Shown here: positions 1 to 5,521 of the stretch, in pieces
Numbering within the stretch: position 1 is the first letter of the stretch
Layout of the letters: each line of letters opens with the position of its first letter
Source of the DNA: Candidatus Saccharibacteria bacterium UBA3829
Lineage (GTDB): Bacteria > Patescibacteriota > Saccharimonadia > Saccharimonadales > Saccharimonadaceae
NCBI GenBank assembly: GCA_002393165.1
Contig: DGIF01000020.1
Span: forward strand, 1 to 6,627
Direction of reading: 5' to 3'
Length of the DNA: 6,627 bases
Notes under the pieces: generated by a model
What the model saw: only the letters and a program-made list of their open reading frames with translations
The model's database searches: none
Told to the model about the DNA's origin: nothing
Position numbers and translations under genes: made by a program

Positions 1-1867
1 TCATCCGCATAATTTCACGCGGAGTCGCCACTAAATCTTCCACCGATAAATTAATACCAAACTGGCCCAGCACAATCTCATCGAGCGTTTCCGGACCGAT
101 CATATCCCACAAGGTTTCCGCGCACGGCGAATACGACTCGCGGATTGCGAGATCGAGGCATTTTCTGATGCTTTGCCCGGTCTTCCCAGCCGCCGCATCT
201 CCATCCCATTCCCCACTCTGCACACGCCGATAGCCTTCATAAACAACGAACAATTTATAGAGTGATGCCGTAGCGAATTTTTTGTCGGCATTATATTCGC
301 CCAGCACCCGCTCAGCGTCAAGGTCGTAAAGAATCACGCCCTTAGCCCCGCCGATTGCCGCCGCCCAGGCGTTAATTTTTGCCTGCACCGTATCGCCACT
401 CTCGGCCGCCTGTGGACGCGCCTTTGCTAAGCGTTCCAAAAACCACTCGGGCTCATTCATCACTGCAGTTTGCATATTTGCGTCATAAACAGTCGGCACG
501 ATTCTCGTCTGCAAAAGCCTGCCGTTATAAAAGTAATGCGCCAGTACTAAACTTCTAGTCGTACCAGGCCACCAAACCTGGTCAAAAAACAAATTCCCAA
601 GTCCATAATAAATCGCGCCATTTCCGTATAGCTCAAAAGTCTGCGGCTGATGCGCCGAAGTTCCGACCACGACATCCGCGCCAAGATCGATGAGGTGGCG
701 GAAAAACCCGACCTGATCTCCTGCGGCCGAGTCCGCATAGTCGCAAGTTGTGTCTTCATAGGTAGAAGCGTAGCCGTTGCACTCGTAGTATTGCACATCC
801 ATAATCACAAAATCGCCCCGCTCCTTTGCCGCCGCAATTTGCCTTGCCGCTACTTCCTCGTAATACTGATTCGCGCCTGGTGTCGCGTCATAAGTCGCCC
901 CGCCGGTAGATAAATTATATGCCAGCATCGTGATGCTCGAACCTTTTTGCTCAATTTCCAAAGGCCGCGCCGCCTCATCAGCAGTCTTGCCGCCACCCAC
1001 AATCCGGATATTATTTTCTGTATAGACGTCAATTGTCTCGCTCGCTGCCACGTCGCCGCAGTCTTGGTTATGATTCCCGGTTAATTCGACAATGTCTAAA
1101 CCAATCGCAAGCAGCGTGTTAATAAAACGCTTATCCGAGCAAATGTTCCGCGACGTGGCATAATCCGTAAATGACGACTCATTCGAAGTGTGCGTAAGGT
1201 CAAACGACGACAAAAACTCCGCTATCTTTTCCGAAAAGTATCCCGCATCACCTACTTGCCCTAACTTGGCATTCATCCCTCGCGACAAAGCCGTCACACC
1301 AGTCTGCGCAAAAGTCAGCACCGACTCCCGTGACGGAAACTCTCTCGTCATTTTCTCTGCCACCAGCGGTCGAATTTTTTCTGCGAATTCTCGAGCTTCG
1401 AAACTAATAATCCGAAACACGGCGCCCGCATTAAATTCCTCCAAATAATTTTTCCCGTTTACTGAAAGCAACCTCTGGCTCGCCCCGAGCTCACCGATCG
1501 GCACCACCATATAATCGGTCAACAGCTGATCAGCAGACTCGACTAGAATGTTGCCGTTAAAATCATAAAAATCAGTCACCGGCACATAAATCTCAAACAA
1601 AAACTCATTTTCCGCTAGTTCCGGAAGCTCCAGCACATTCCGAGCGGAAACTTTTACATCCACCGGCAAGTCTTGCTGGTCAAAAATCGCCGCCACAAAT
1701 TCTCGTTCGGCCTCCGATACCGATCCATCATACATTACCACGCCCGGCGCCCAAAAAATTCCCGTTTTAGTTATAAGTTGTATACCGAAGAATACTACAA
1801 AAAACATAGTCAAAAACCCGCTCATCATAGCTACGGGATGATGACGATGTTTTCTCCGCCGTTTCAT
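1..1867 (-). CDS. Membrane-anchored CapA-family (PGA_cap) protein fused to a class-A-beta-lactamase-like serine hydrolase domain; C-terminus cut by the window edge
   Basis: The minus frame is open from the ATG at 1867-1865 to the left edge, 622 codons with no stop. Residues 1-10 are Arg/Lys/His-rich and about 11-33 are hydrophobic, so an N-terminal signal anchor with the rest outside is expected. About 185-430 is a CapA/PGA_cap domain (metallophosphatase-like fold, known from poly-gamma-glutamate capsule loci). Its landmarks are GVTALSRG at the usual GDVML position (G190), NES (N229, E230), TGNHNQDCG (N265, H266), GTSAHQPQ (H406), then YGNGAIYYGLGNLFFD. About 505-622 starts a penicillin-recognising serine hydrolase: GVILYDLDAERVLGEYNADK, then SLYK (nucleophile S535, K538), then SYSPCAE (S578-S580) where class A enzymes have SDN. 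The final K-T-G region lies outside the window. Residues 35-180 match nothing I recognise. The ATG fits a promoter 7 nt upstream. The CapA assignment is strong, the hydrolase assignment good; the substrate is unknown. Confidence 0.85.
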   Translation of the reverse strand, partial: MKRRRKHRHHPVAMMSGFLTMFFVVFFGIQLITKTGIFWAPGVVMYDGSVSEAEREFVAAIFDQQDLPVDVKVSARNVLELPELAENEFLFEIYVPVTDFYDFNGNILVESADQLLTDYMVVPIGELGASQRLLSVNGKNYLEEFNAGAVFRIISFEAREFAEKIRPLVAEKMTREFPSRESVLTFAQTGVTALSRGMNAKLGQVGDAGYFSEKIAEFLSSFDLTHTSNESSFTDYATSRNICSDKRFINTLLAIGLDIVELTGNHNQDCGDVAASETIDVYTENNIRIVGGGKTADEAARPLEIEQKGSSITMLAYNLSTGGATYDATPGANQYYEEVAARQIAAAKERGDFVIMDVQYYECNGYASTYEDTTCDYADSAAGDQVGFFRHLIDLGADVVVGTSAHQPQTFELYGNGAIYYGLGNLFFDQVWWPGTTRSLVLAHYFYNGRLLQTRIVPTVYDANMQTAVMNEPEWFLERLAKARPQAAESGDTVQAKINAWAAAIGGAKGVILYDLDAERVLGEYNADKKFATASLYKLFVVYEGYRRVQSGEWDGDAAAGKTGQSIRKCLDLAIRESYSPCAETLWDMIGPETLDEIVLGQFGINLSVEDLVATPREIMRM

Positions 1868-1874
1868 AACCACA

Positions 1875-1883
1875 ATTATAACA
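1875..1883 (-). promoter_or_regulatory. Extended -10 promoter of the CapA-like gene, leaderless
   Basis: On the minus strand the sequence reads TGTTATAAT, a perfect extended -10 (TGn plus TATAAT at 1880-1875). Seven nucleotides separate it from the ATG at 1867, so transcription should begin at or within a base or so of the start codon. No convincing -35 is visible at 16-18 bp spacing, which is acceptable for an extended -10. No Shine-Dalgarno site can fit. The site lies in the 36-bp gap shared with the divergent GH97 gene. Confidence 0.7.
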
Positions 1884-1888
1884 TAGTG

Positions 1889-1897
1889 TGGTAAAAT
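1889..1897 (+). promoter_or_regulatory. Extended -10 promoter of the GH97 gene, leaderless
   Basis: The plus strand reads TGGTAAAAT (TGn followed by TAAAAT at 1892-1897). Only six bases lie between it and the ATG at 1904, which places the expected transcription start on the A of the ATG. The -35 region would fall over the first codons of the divergent CapA-like gene and shows no TTGACA-like hexamer. This position supports the 1904 start and predicts a leaderless mRNA. Confidence 0.65.
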
Positions 1898-1903
1898 GAT
1901 TAT

Positions 1904-3868
1904 ATGTTCAAGTGGGCAAACCTGCGGAGTGACAAGCTAAATCTCGAGCGTGAAATTGTTTCACCAAACGGCAGAAATAAATGCAAGTTTATTTTAAAAA
2001 ACGGTAAGATTTTTTACCAAGTCACGCGCGACGATAAAATCATCGTGGATTTATCCGCGCTCGGCTTTTTGATTAGTGGCGAAGAGCCGGTCGGCGAAGA
2101 TCTAAAACTCGTCCGCGCCATCACCAGCAGCCACACCGAAACGATCGAGTTGCCGTGGGGCGAAGACCATTTCATTCCCAACAATTACCAAGAAGCTACT
2201 TTTTATCTTGCTGAAACCAAAAGCGTGCGTCGCTTGCTGACTTTAAGGTTCCGCGTCTTTGACGATGCTGTTGCCTTCCGTTACGAAATCCCGCCACAAC
2301 CAAAATTTCAACAAATTACCATTGCCGACGAGCTGACCGAGTTCAACATCAACTTGAATTCCCTCGCCTGGAAAATCCCTGCCTATGAACCAGATCGTTA
2401 TGAATACAATTATGAACGCGCCGGCGTTTATGAGCTGACTCATGCAGTTCACACGCCGCTCACTATTAAAACTCCTAGCGGCTACTATCTCGCGCTTCAC
2501 GAGGCCGCGCTTTACAACTACGGCTCCATGACCATTAAGCTAGAAGACAATGTTCTAAAATCCGACATCACGCCGCTTTCTGACGGCACTTGCGCTCACG
2601 TGTCTTTGCCTTTTCAGACTCCTTGGCGGCTAATCATGGTTGCCGATTCGGCTATCGGTCTCACGGCCAACCGCACAATGTATGCACTGAATGACCCGCC
2701 GGCGCAAGATTTTAGCTGGGTGGAGACTTTGAAATTCATCGGCATTTGGTGGGCAATGTACGTTGGTGAGTGGACTTGGGCGCCTGGCGATCGCCACGGC
2801 GCTACCACCGAGCACGCCAAAGCGTACGTCGATGCCGCAGTTAGACTAGGCATTCGGGGACTTTTGATTGAGGGCTGGAACGACGGCTGGGAGGGTAACT
2901 GGCTCGAAAACGGCATCCGCAATAATTTTGTCAAAACTACCGACGACTTTACTCTGGCCGAAGTTGCAGCCTATGCGCGGAGCCATGGCGTCGAATTGGT
3001 CGGCCACCACGAGACGGTAGGCTTTGTCGATAACTACGAAAAACAACTCAGCGCCGCCTACAACTACTATGCAGTCAATAATATTCACTATATCAAAACT
3101 GGCTACGCTGGCAGCATGATGCAAATCAACGGGCGCAAAGAATTCCATCATTCTCAGCTCGGCGTCTTGCACTATCAAAAAACCGTCGAGCTTGCAGCAG
3201 CAAAACGCATTTGCCTCGACATTCATGAGCCTATCAAAGGCACTGGCATCGAGCGCACCTGGCCGAATCTGCTCAGCCGCGAAGGTGCCCGAGGACAAGA
3301 ATATGAAGGCGGTGCCCTTAGTCCGTCGCATACTTGTTTTCTGCCGTACACGCGCATGTTGGCTGGCGGCATGGATTACACCCCAGGCATCTTTGATCTC
3401 ACCAACAGCGTCAAACGAATTTCCACCACACTTACTCGCCAGCTTGCTTATTTCGTGACGATTTATTCTGGCATGACTATGGCGGCCGATCGCCCGCAAA
3501 TTTACGAAGAGCGTTTCCAAGACGTTTTCAATTTTGTTCGTGATGTGCCGACGACTTTTGAACGCACGATCCCAATCGCCGGCGAGATTGGCGAGTATTA
3601 TATTGTGGCTCGTTTAGCGCGTGATCTCAAAACTTGGTTCATCGCTGGCGTTACCAACGAAGTAGCACGTCGCGCGCACTTAGAGCTTAGTTTTCTTGCT
3701 GACAACTTTGTTTATAATGCGACCATCTATACCGATTCCGCGGATGCACATTATCGCGACAACCCGTTTGGTCACGAAATCACAGCTCGTCGCGTCAGCA
3801 AAAAGGACCCCATCGATGTCTACATGGCGCCCGGGGGCGGATTTGCTATTGAGCTGAAGCCGTTATGA
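1904..3868 (+). CDS. Glycoside hydrolase family 97, inverting alpha-glucosidase type (SusB-like), predicted cytoplasmic
   Basis: This 654-residue protein has the GH97 plan: N-terminal beta-sandwich (about 1-275), TIM-barrel catalytic domain (about 276-555) and C-terminal beta domain. Characteristic blocks are LHEAALYNYGSM (E200), GIWWAMYVGEWTW (280-292), HGATTEHAK, LLIEGWNDGWE (320-330), HHET (E370), DIHEPIKGTG (E442), SREGARGQE (E460, E466) and GGMDYTPGIFD (488-498). In SusB the catalytic and calcium-binding glutamates are E439, E508, E526 and E532. The spacings here of 18 (442 to 460) and 6 (460 to 466) equal those in SusB, and E370 sits at the E439 place. All key glutamates are therefore present, as in the inverting alpha-glucosidases rather than the retaining alpha-galactosidases that use an Asp. 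The likely reaction is release of glucose from non-reducing ends of alpha-glucans or maltooligosaccharides. Unlike periplasmic Bacteroidota members, it has no signal peptide. Its 3' end overlaps the convergent sortase gene by 23 bp. Exact substrate is uncertain. Confidence 0.93.
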   Translation: MFKWANLRSDKLNLEREIVSPNGRNKCKFILKNGKIFYQVTRDDKIIVDLSALGFLISGEEPVGEDLKLVRAITSSHTETIELPWGEDHFIPNNYQEATFYLAETKSVRRLLTLRFRVFDDAVAFRYEIPPQPKFQQITIADELTEFNINLNSLAWKIPAYEPDRYEYNYERAGVYELTHAVHTPLTIKTPSGYYLALHEAALYNYGSMTIKLEDNVLKSDITPLSDGTCAHVSLPFQTPWRLIMVADSAIGLTANRTMYALNDPPAQDFSWVETLKFIGIWWAMYVGEWTWAPGDRHGATTEHAKAYVDAAVRLGIRGLLIEGWNDGWEGNWLENGIRNNFVKTTDDFTLAEVAAYARSHGVELVGHHETVGFVDNYEKQLSAAYNYYAVNNIHYIKTGYAGSMMQINGRKEFHHSQLGVLHYQKTVELAAAKRICLDIHEPIKGTGIERTWPNLLSREGARGQEYEGGALSPSHTCFLPYTRMLAGGMDYTPGIFDLTNSVKRISTTLTRQLAYFVTIYSGMTMAADRPQIYEERFQDVFNFVRDVPTTFERTIPIAGEIGEYYIVARLARDLKTWFIAGVTNEVARRAHLELSFLADNFVYNATIYTDSADAHYRDNPFGHEITARRVSKKDPIDVYMAPGGGFAIELKPL

Positions 3869-4337
3869 TTAACCGGTGCGTCGCATCGCCGCCACCCAGC
3901 AATTCACCAGCGCAAGTCATTATCATAATGGTGTCTTTTTCGGACGGCAAAAGCAGCTCGTCCATTTTAATTTCAGATTTTTCAACCACGTCTACGCTAG
4001 TCACTGTATAGTGCACGAGATCATAGACGACGCTATCGCCCACGTTTACATTGGAAAGATTTTGGAACACGCCTACAGAATGCCCCACCAAAAAAGTTTT
4101 GTTTTTTGCCCGCGAATAACTACCAACCATAGCGTCGGGCGTCTTCAAGACACCGTCTCGCATCGTCATCGGCGCCACGTCGGCGTGTAGGCCGATGCTT
4201 GGAATTTCAATTTCGGTCGCTGGCTCAAAATCGGTCGCCTGAGCCGGCGTTAAGCCGACTAGCAAATACAAAATCACGCACCCGCCAAAAACCGCGGGCA
4301 CAACTCTTCGCAAACTCCAACGATTTTTTAGTTCCAC
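3846..4337 (-). CDS. Small class D/E-like sortase, membrane anchored
   Basis: The protein has 163 residues counted from the GTG at 4337. Sortases are extracytoplasmic cysteine transpeptidases that cleave a C-terminal sorting signal and attach the protein to the envelope or to another subunit. The N-terminus is basic (KNRWSLRR), followed by a hydrophobic segment (about 12-29) ending PAQA, either a signal anchor or a cleavable signal. The sortase core follows: IPSIGLHADV, the catalytic His in FLVGHSVGVFQNL (H86), GDSVVYDL, the catalytic Cys in IMIMTCAG (C142), and the Arg in THRLIIT (R155). All three catalytic residues are present. The class is hard to fix by eye; the compact size and TCAG context suggest the D/E/F range. 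No sorting-signal substrate (LPxTG-like tail) is seen among the complete neighbouring proteins. An in-frame TTG at 4352 lies upstream of the predicted transcript start, so GTG was chosen. Confidence 0.88.
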   Translation of the reverse strand: MELKNRWSLRRVVPAVFGGCVILYLLVGLTPAQATDFEPATEIEIPSIGLHADVAPMTMRDGVLKTPDAMVGSYSRAKNKTFLVGHSVGVFQNLSNVNVGDSVVYDLVHYTVTSVDVVEKSEIKMDELLLPSEKDTIMIMTCAGELLGGGDATHRLIITASAQ

Positions 4338-4341
4338 ACCA

Positions 4342-4349
4342 CTCCTTTT
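4342..4349 (-). promoter_or_regulatory. Shine-Dalgarno site of the sortase gene; decides the start codon
   Basis: The minus strand reads AAAAGGAG, four bases before the in-frame GTG at 4337-4335. It sits at the very beginning of the predicted transcript (about 4348), giving a leader of roughly 11 nt. The upstream in-frame TTG at 4352-4350 would lie before the transcription start, so the site and promoter together favour GTG. Confidence 0.65.
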
Positions 4350-4354
4350 CAACT

Positions 4355-4363
4355 ATTATAGCA
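4355..4363 (-). promoter_or_regulatory. Extended -10 promoter of the sortase gene
   Basis: The minus strand reads TGCTATAAT, a perfect extended -10 with TATAAT at 4360-4355. The expected transcription start is near 4348. The sequence at -35 is AT-rich with no TTGACA match. The promoter lies in the 59-bp gap after the metallopeptidase gene, so the sortase probably has its own transcript even though it points the same way as the upstream operon. Confidence 0.7.
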
Positions 4364-4396
4364 CAAGCTTAATTAAAAAATTATAATATTAAGATT

Positions 4397-4942
4397 TTAA
4401 ATTCCCGGGCTAAACATTTTGAGTTTCTTCTCATGATTTTTGTAATTGCGATCATGTTTTCCGACCTCTGCCCAAAACTCTTTCGAATGGTCCATGTGGT
4501 TCAAATGTGCCAGCTCGTGAATGATCACGTAATCACGCAAAACTTCCGGCACTTTCATTAGTCCGATATTAAGTGAAATTGTCCGTCGGCTTGAACAACT
4601 TCCCCAACGCGTATTGGCGTGCGTCAAACGGCATTTATCGTATGAATAACCATAGAGTTTTGCATAGTAATCCAGTCGATACGGCAAATATTCGCGCGCC
4701 TTTTTCATCAACAACTTTTTCTGATAATCTCGCGCGCGTTGTTCGCCGGGATCTTTGATTGGCAATTTTTCACGAATCACTTTGCGATTGGAATTTAAGA
4801 ATCTTTTAGCCAAAAATTCCGTCGTGTAGGTCGGCACACTCATTGCCAATCTGCCTGAAGTCGAAACAGAAAACCGCACCCCGCGCACCAAAGGACTTTT
4901 GCGAACAATTACTTCGCCAAATTCTTTGTCTTGAATCTTCAT
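4397..4942 (-). CDS. YgjP-like (DUF45/M48-related) zinc metallopeptidase
   Basis: This 181-residue protein matches the YgjP/DUF45 family of predicted soluble zinc-dependent peptidases, which share the SprT/M48-type active site. The N-terminal strand region has VIVRKSPLVRGVRFSVS and RLAMSVP. The diagnostic TRWGSCSS lies at 111-118. The zinc helix is IIHELAHLNH (H142, E143, H146), and the third ligand is H152 in DHSKEFW (151-157). All predicted catalytic and metal-binding residues are intact and the length is near the short end for the family. No signal peptide or membrane segment is seen, so a cytoplasmic location is expected. The ATG overlaps the stop codon of the upstream kinase-like gene by one base (TAATG), and no Shine-Dalgarno site is apparent, which suggests translational coupling. 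The substrate of this family is not established. Family assignment is firm, biological role unknown. Confidence 0.92.
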   Translation of the reverse strand: MKIQDKEFGEVIVRKSPLVRGVRFSVSTSGRLAMSVPTYTTEFLAKRFLNSNRKVIREKLPIKDPGEQRARDYQKKLLMKKAREYLPYRLDYYAKLYGYSYDKCRLTHANTRWGSCSSRRTISLNIGLMKVPEVLRDYVIIHELAHLNHMDHSKEFWAEVGKHDRNYKNHEKKLKMFSPGI

Positions 4943-5439
4943 TATTTCTGCTCAGGAGAAGCCAGGCCGGCCAATACATGCTTGGTCTGGGTGTCGAAAG
5001 TATGCTTACCGGAAAGGATCAGGGGTTTTTCTACATCGGTCGGCGCTTCCAGTGTCGCAACAGCTTCATCGTACTTTTCCCGCGCCACCGAAATAGAGCG
5101 GTGCCGCATCTTCATCCGTAGCCTAATCGTAGAAAGGTCAGTCTGAATCCAAATCAACGTTGGCTCATACGAAGCAGCGCGCAAAATATTGCGAATCTCA
5201 GTGCGTTCCTTTTCCGTGCCCACACCACCCTCAAAAATGAGATCTTTTTTAGTGCGAGCCAGTAGCTCGACGATTAAAAGAATATTCTTGCGAGTTAAAC
5301 GTTGCTGCGCTTTCAGGTCGTCCAAATTGAAGTACGCAAGTTCAAACTTACGCGAGAACTTTTCGCTAAATAATGTCTTCCCACTGCAGGGCGCACCGAA
5401 AACTAGTAGAGCGCGCGGTTTTGACTTCTTACCTTCCAT
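4942..5439 (-). CDS. P-loop nucleotide kinase-like protein (AAA_33/zeta-toxin-like fold)
   Basis: The protein has 165 residues. A Walker A motif, GAPCSGKT, lies at 15-22 straight after a beta-strand (ALLVF). NLDDLKAQQR (38-47) has the paired Asp typical of the substrate side of small P-loop kinases. LIFEGG (67-72) is the next strand, and WIQTDLSTIRLRMKMR (97-112) has the strand plus arginine-rich lid helix (R106, R108, R112) seen in predicted kinases of the AAA_33 and zeta-toxin/chloramphenicol phosphotransferase groups. It should bind ATP and phosphorylate a small molecule, but the acceptor cannot be told from sequence. It is shorter than typical zeta toxins, and no small antitoxin gene sits beside it. 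It is the first gene of an operon with the metallopeptidase. The start at 5439 lies nine bases after an extended -10. The P-loop fold is sure; calling it a toxin would be speculation. Confidence 0.85.
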   Translation of the reverse strand: MEGKKSKPRALLVFGAPCSGKTLFSEKFSRKFELAYFNLDDLKAQQRLTRKNILLIVELLARTKKDLIFEGGVGTEKERTEIRNILRAASYEPTLIWIQTDLSTIRLRMKMRHRSISVAREKYDEAVATLEAPTDVEKPLILSGKHTFDTQTKHVLAGLASPEQK

Positions 5440-5448
5440 AACAAAATA

Positions 5449-5457
5449 ATTGTATCA
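5449..5457 (-). promoter_or_regulatory. Extended -10 promoter of the kinase-metallopeptidase operon
   Basis: The minus strand reads TGATACAAT (TACAAT at 5454-5449), nine bases before the ATG at 5439. A partial -35, TTGCTA at 5478-5473, stands 18 bp upstream and matches TTGACA at four of six positions. A transcript start around 5442-5440 would leave almost no leader. No Shine-Dalgarno site is present between the -10 and the ATG. Confidence 0.7.
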
Positions 5458-5504
5458 CAAAATATTATAATATAGCAAGAAATTCGGAAAAACCCGCCAT
5501 AAAA

Positions 5505-5513
5505 TGATACAAT
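5505..5513 (+). promoter_or_regulatory. Extended -10 promoter of the deacetylase gene, leaderless
   Basis: The plus strand reads TGATACAAT (TACAAT at 5508-5513), eight bases before the ATG at 5522, so transcription should begin at about 5520-5522. No -35 of note is seen upstream. The -10 is identical to that of the divergent kinase operon. It supports the 5522 start and rules out the ATG at 5515, which lies too close to the -10 to be transcribed. Confidence 0.65.
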
Positions 5514-5521
5514 TATGGTAA

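Larger units (their letters stand above)
5446..5516. repeat. 12-bp inverted repeat spanning the divergent kinase/deacetylase promoters
   Basis: ATAATTGTATCA at 5446-5457 is the exact reverse complement of TGATACAATTAT at 5505-5516, with 47 bp between. Each arm contains the extended -10 of one of the two divergent genes plus the following TAT. Nine of the twelve bases are explained by promoter function, and the other three may be chance or part of a shared operator. Confidence 0.6.

Noticed and set aside
176..184. KTG (residues 562-564) of the CapA fusion as the conserved third motif of serine beta-lactamases
   Set aside because: It lies between SxxK and SYS, which is the wrong order; the true motif should be near the missing C-terminus.
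547..798. Short minus-strand frames within the CapA-like gene (also 100-321 and 850-1032)
   Set aside because: They are out-of-frame shadows of the continuous 622-codon frame, which carries all the family motifs.
2846..3520. 224-codon open frame on the minus strand inside the GH97 gene
   Set aside because: It lies wholly antisense to the conserved GH97 catalytic barrel, has no recognisable domain, and no promoter or ribosome-binding site was noted. It is a by-product of the codon bias of the real gene.
3876..4190. 104-codon plus-strand frame opposite the sortase
   Set aside because: It is antisense to the sortase catalytic core, its composition is His/Phe-rich with no domain, and no initiation signals were noted.
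4350..4352. TTG as the sortase start
   Set aside because: It falls upstream of the predicted transcription start and has no ribosome-binding site; the GTG at 4337 has both signals.
4368..4393. AT-only style inverted repeat CTTAAT...ATTAAG as a terminator after the metallopeptidase gene
   Set aside because: The stem is six mostly A-T pairs with a 14-base loop and would be too weak; it is probably chance in an AT-rich spacer.
4942..5439. Zeta-type toxin-antitoxin system
   Set aside because: The P-loop protein is short, and its partner gene is a metallopeptidase, not an epsilon-like antitoxin; only the general kinase fold is supported.
5189..5449. Plus-strand 86-codon frame opposite the kinase-like gene
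   Set aside because: It is the complement of the Walker A and lid coding region; the kinase frame is clearly the real one.
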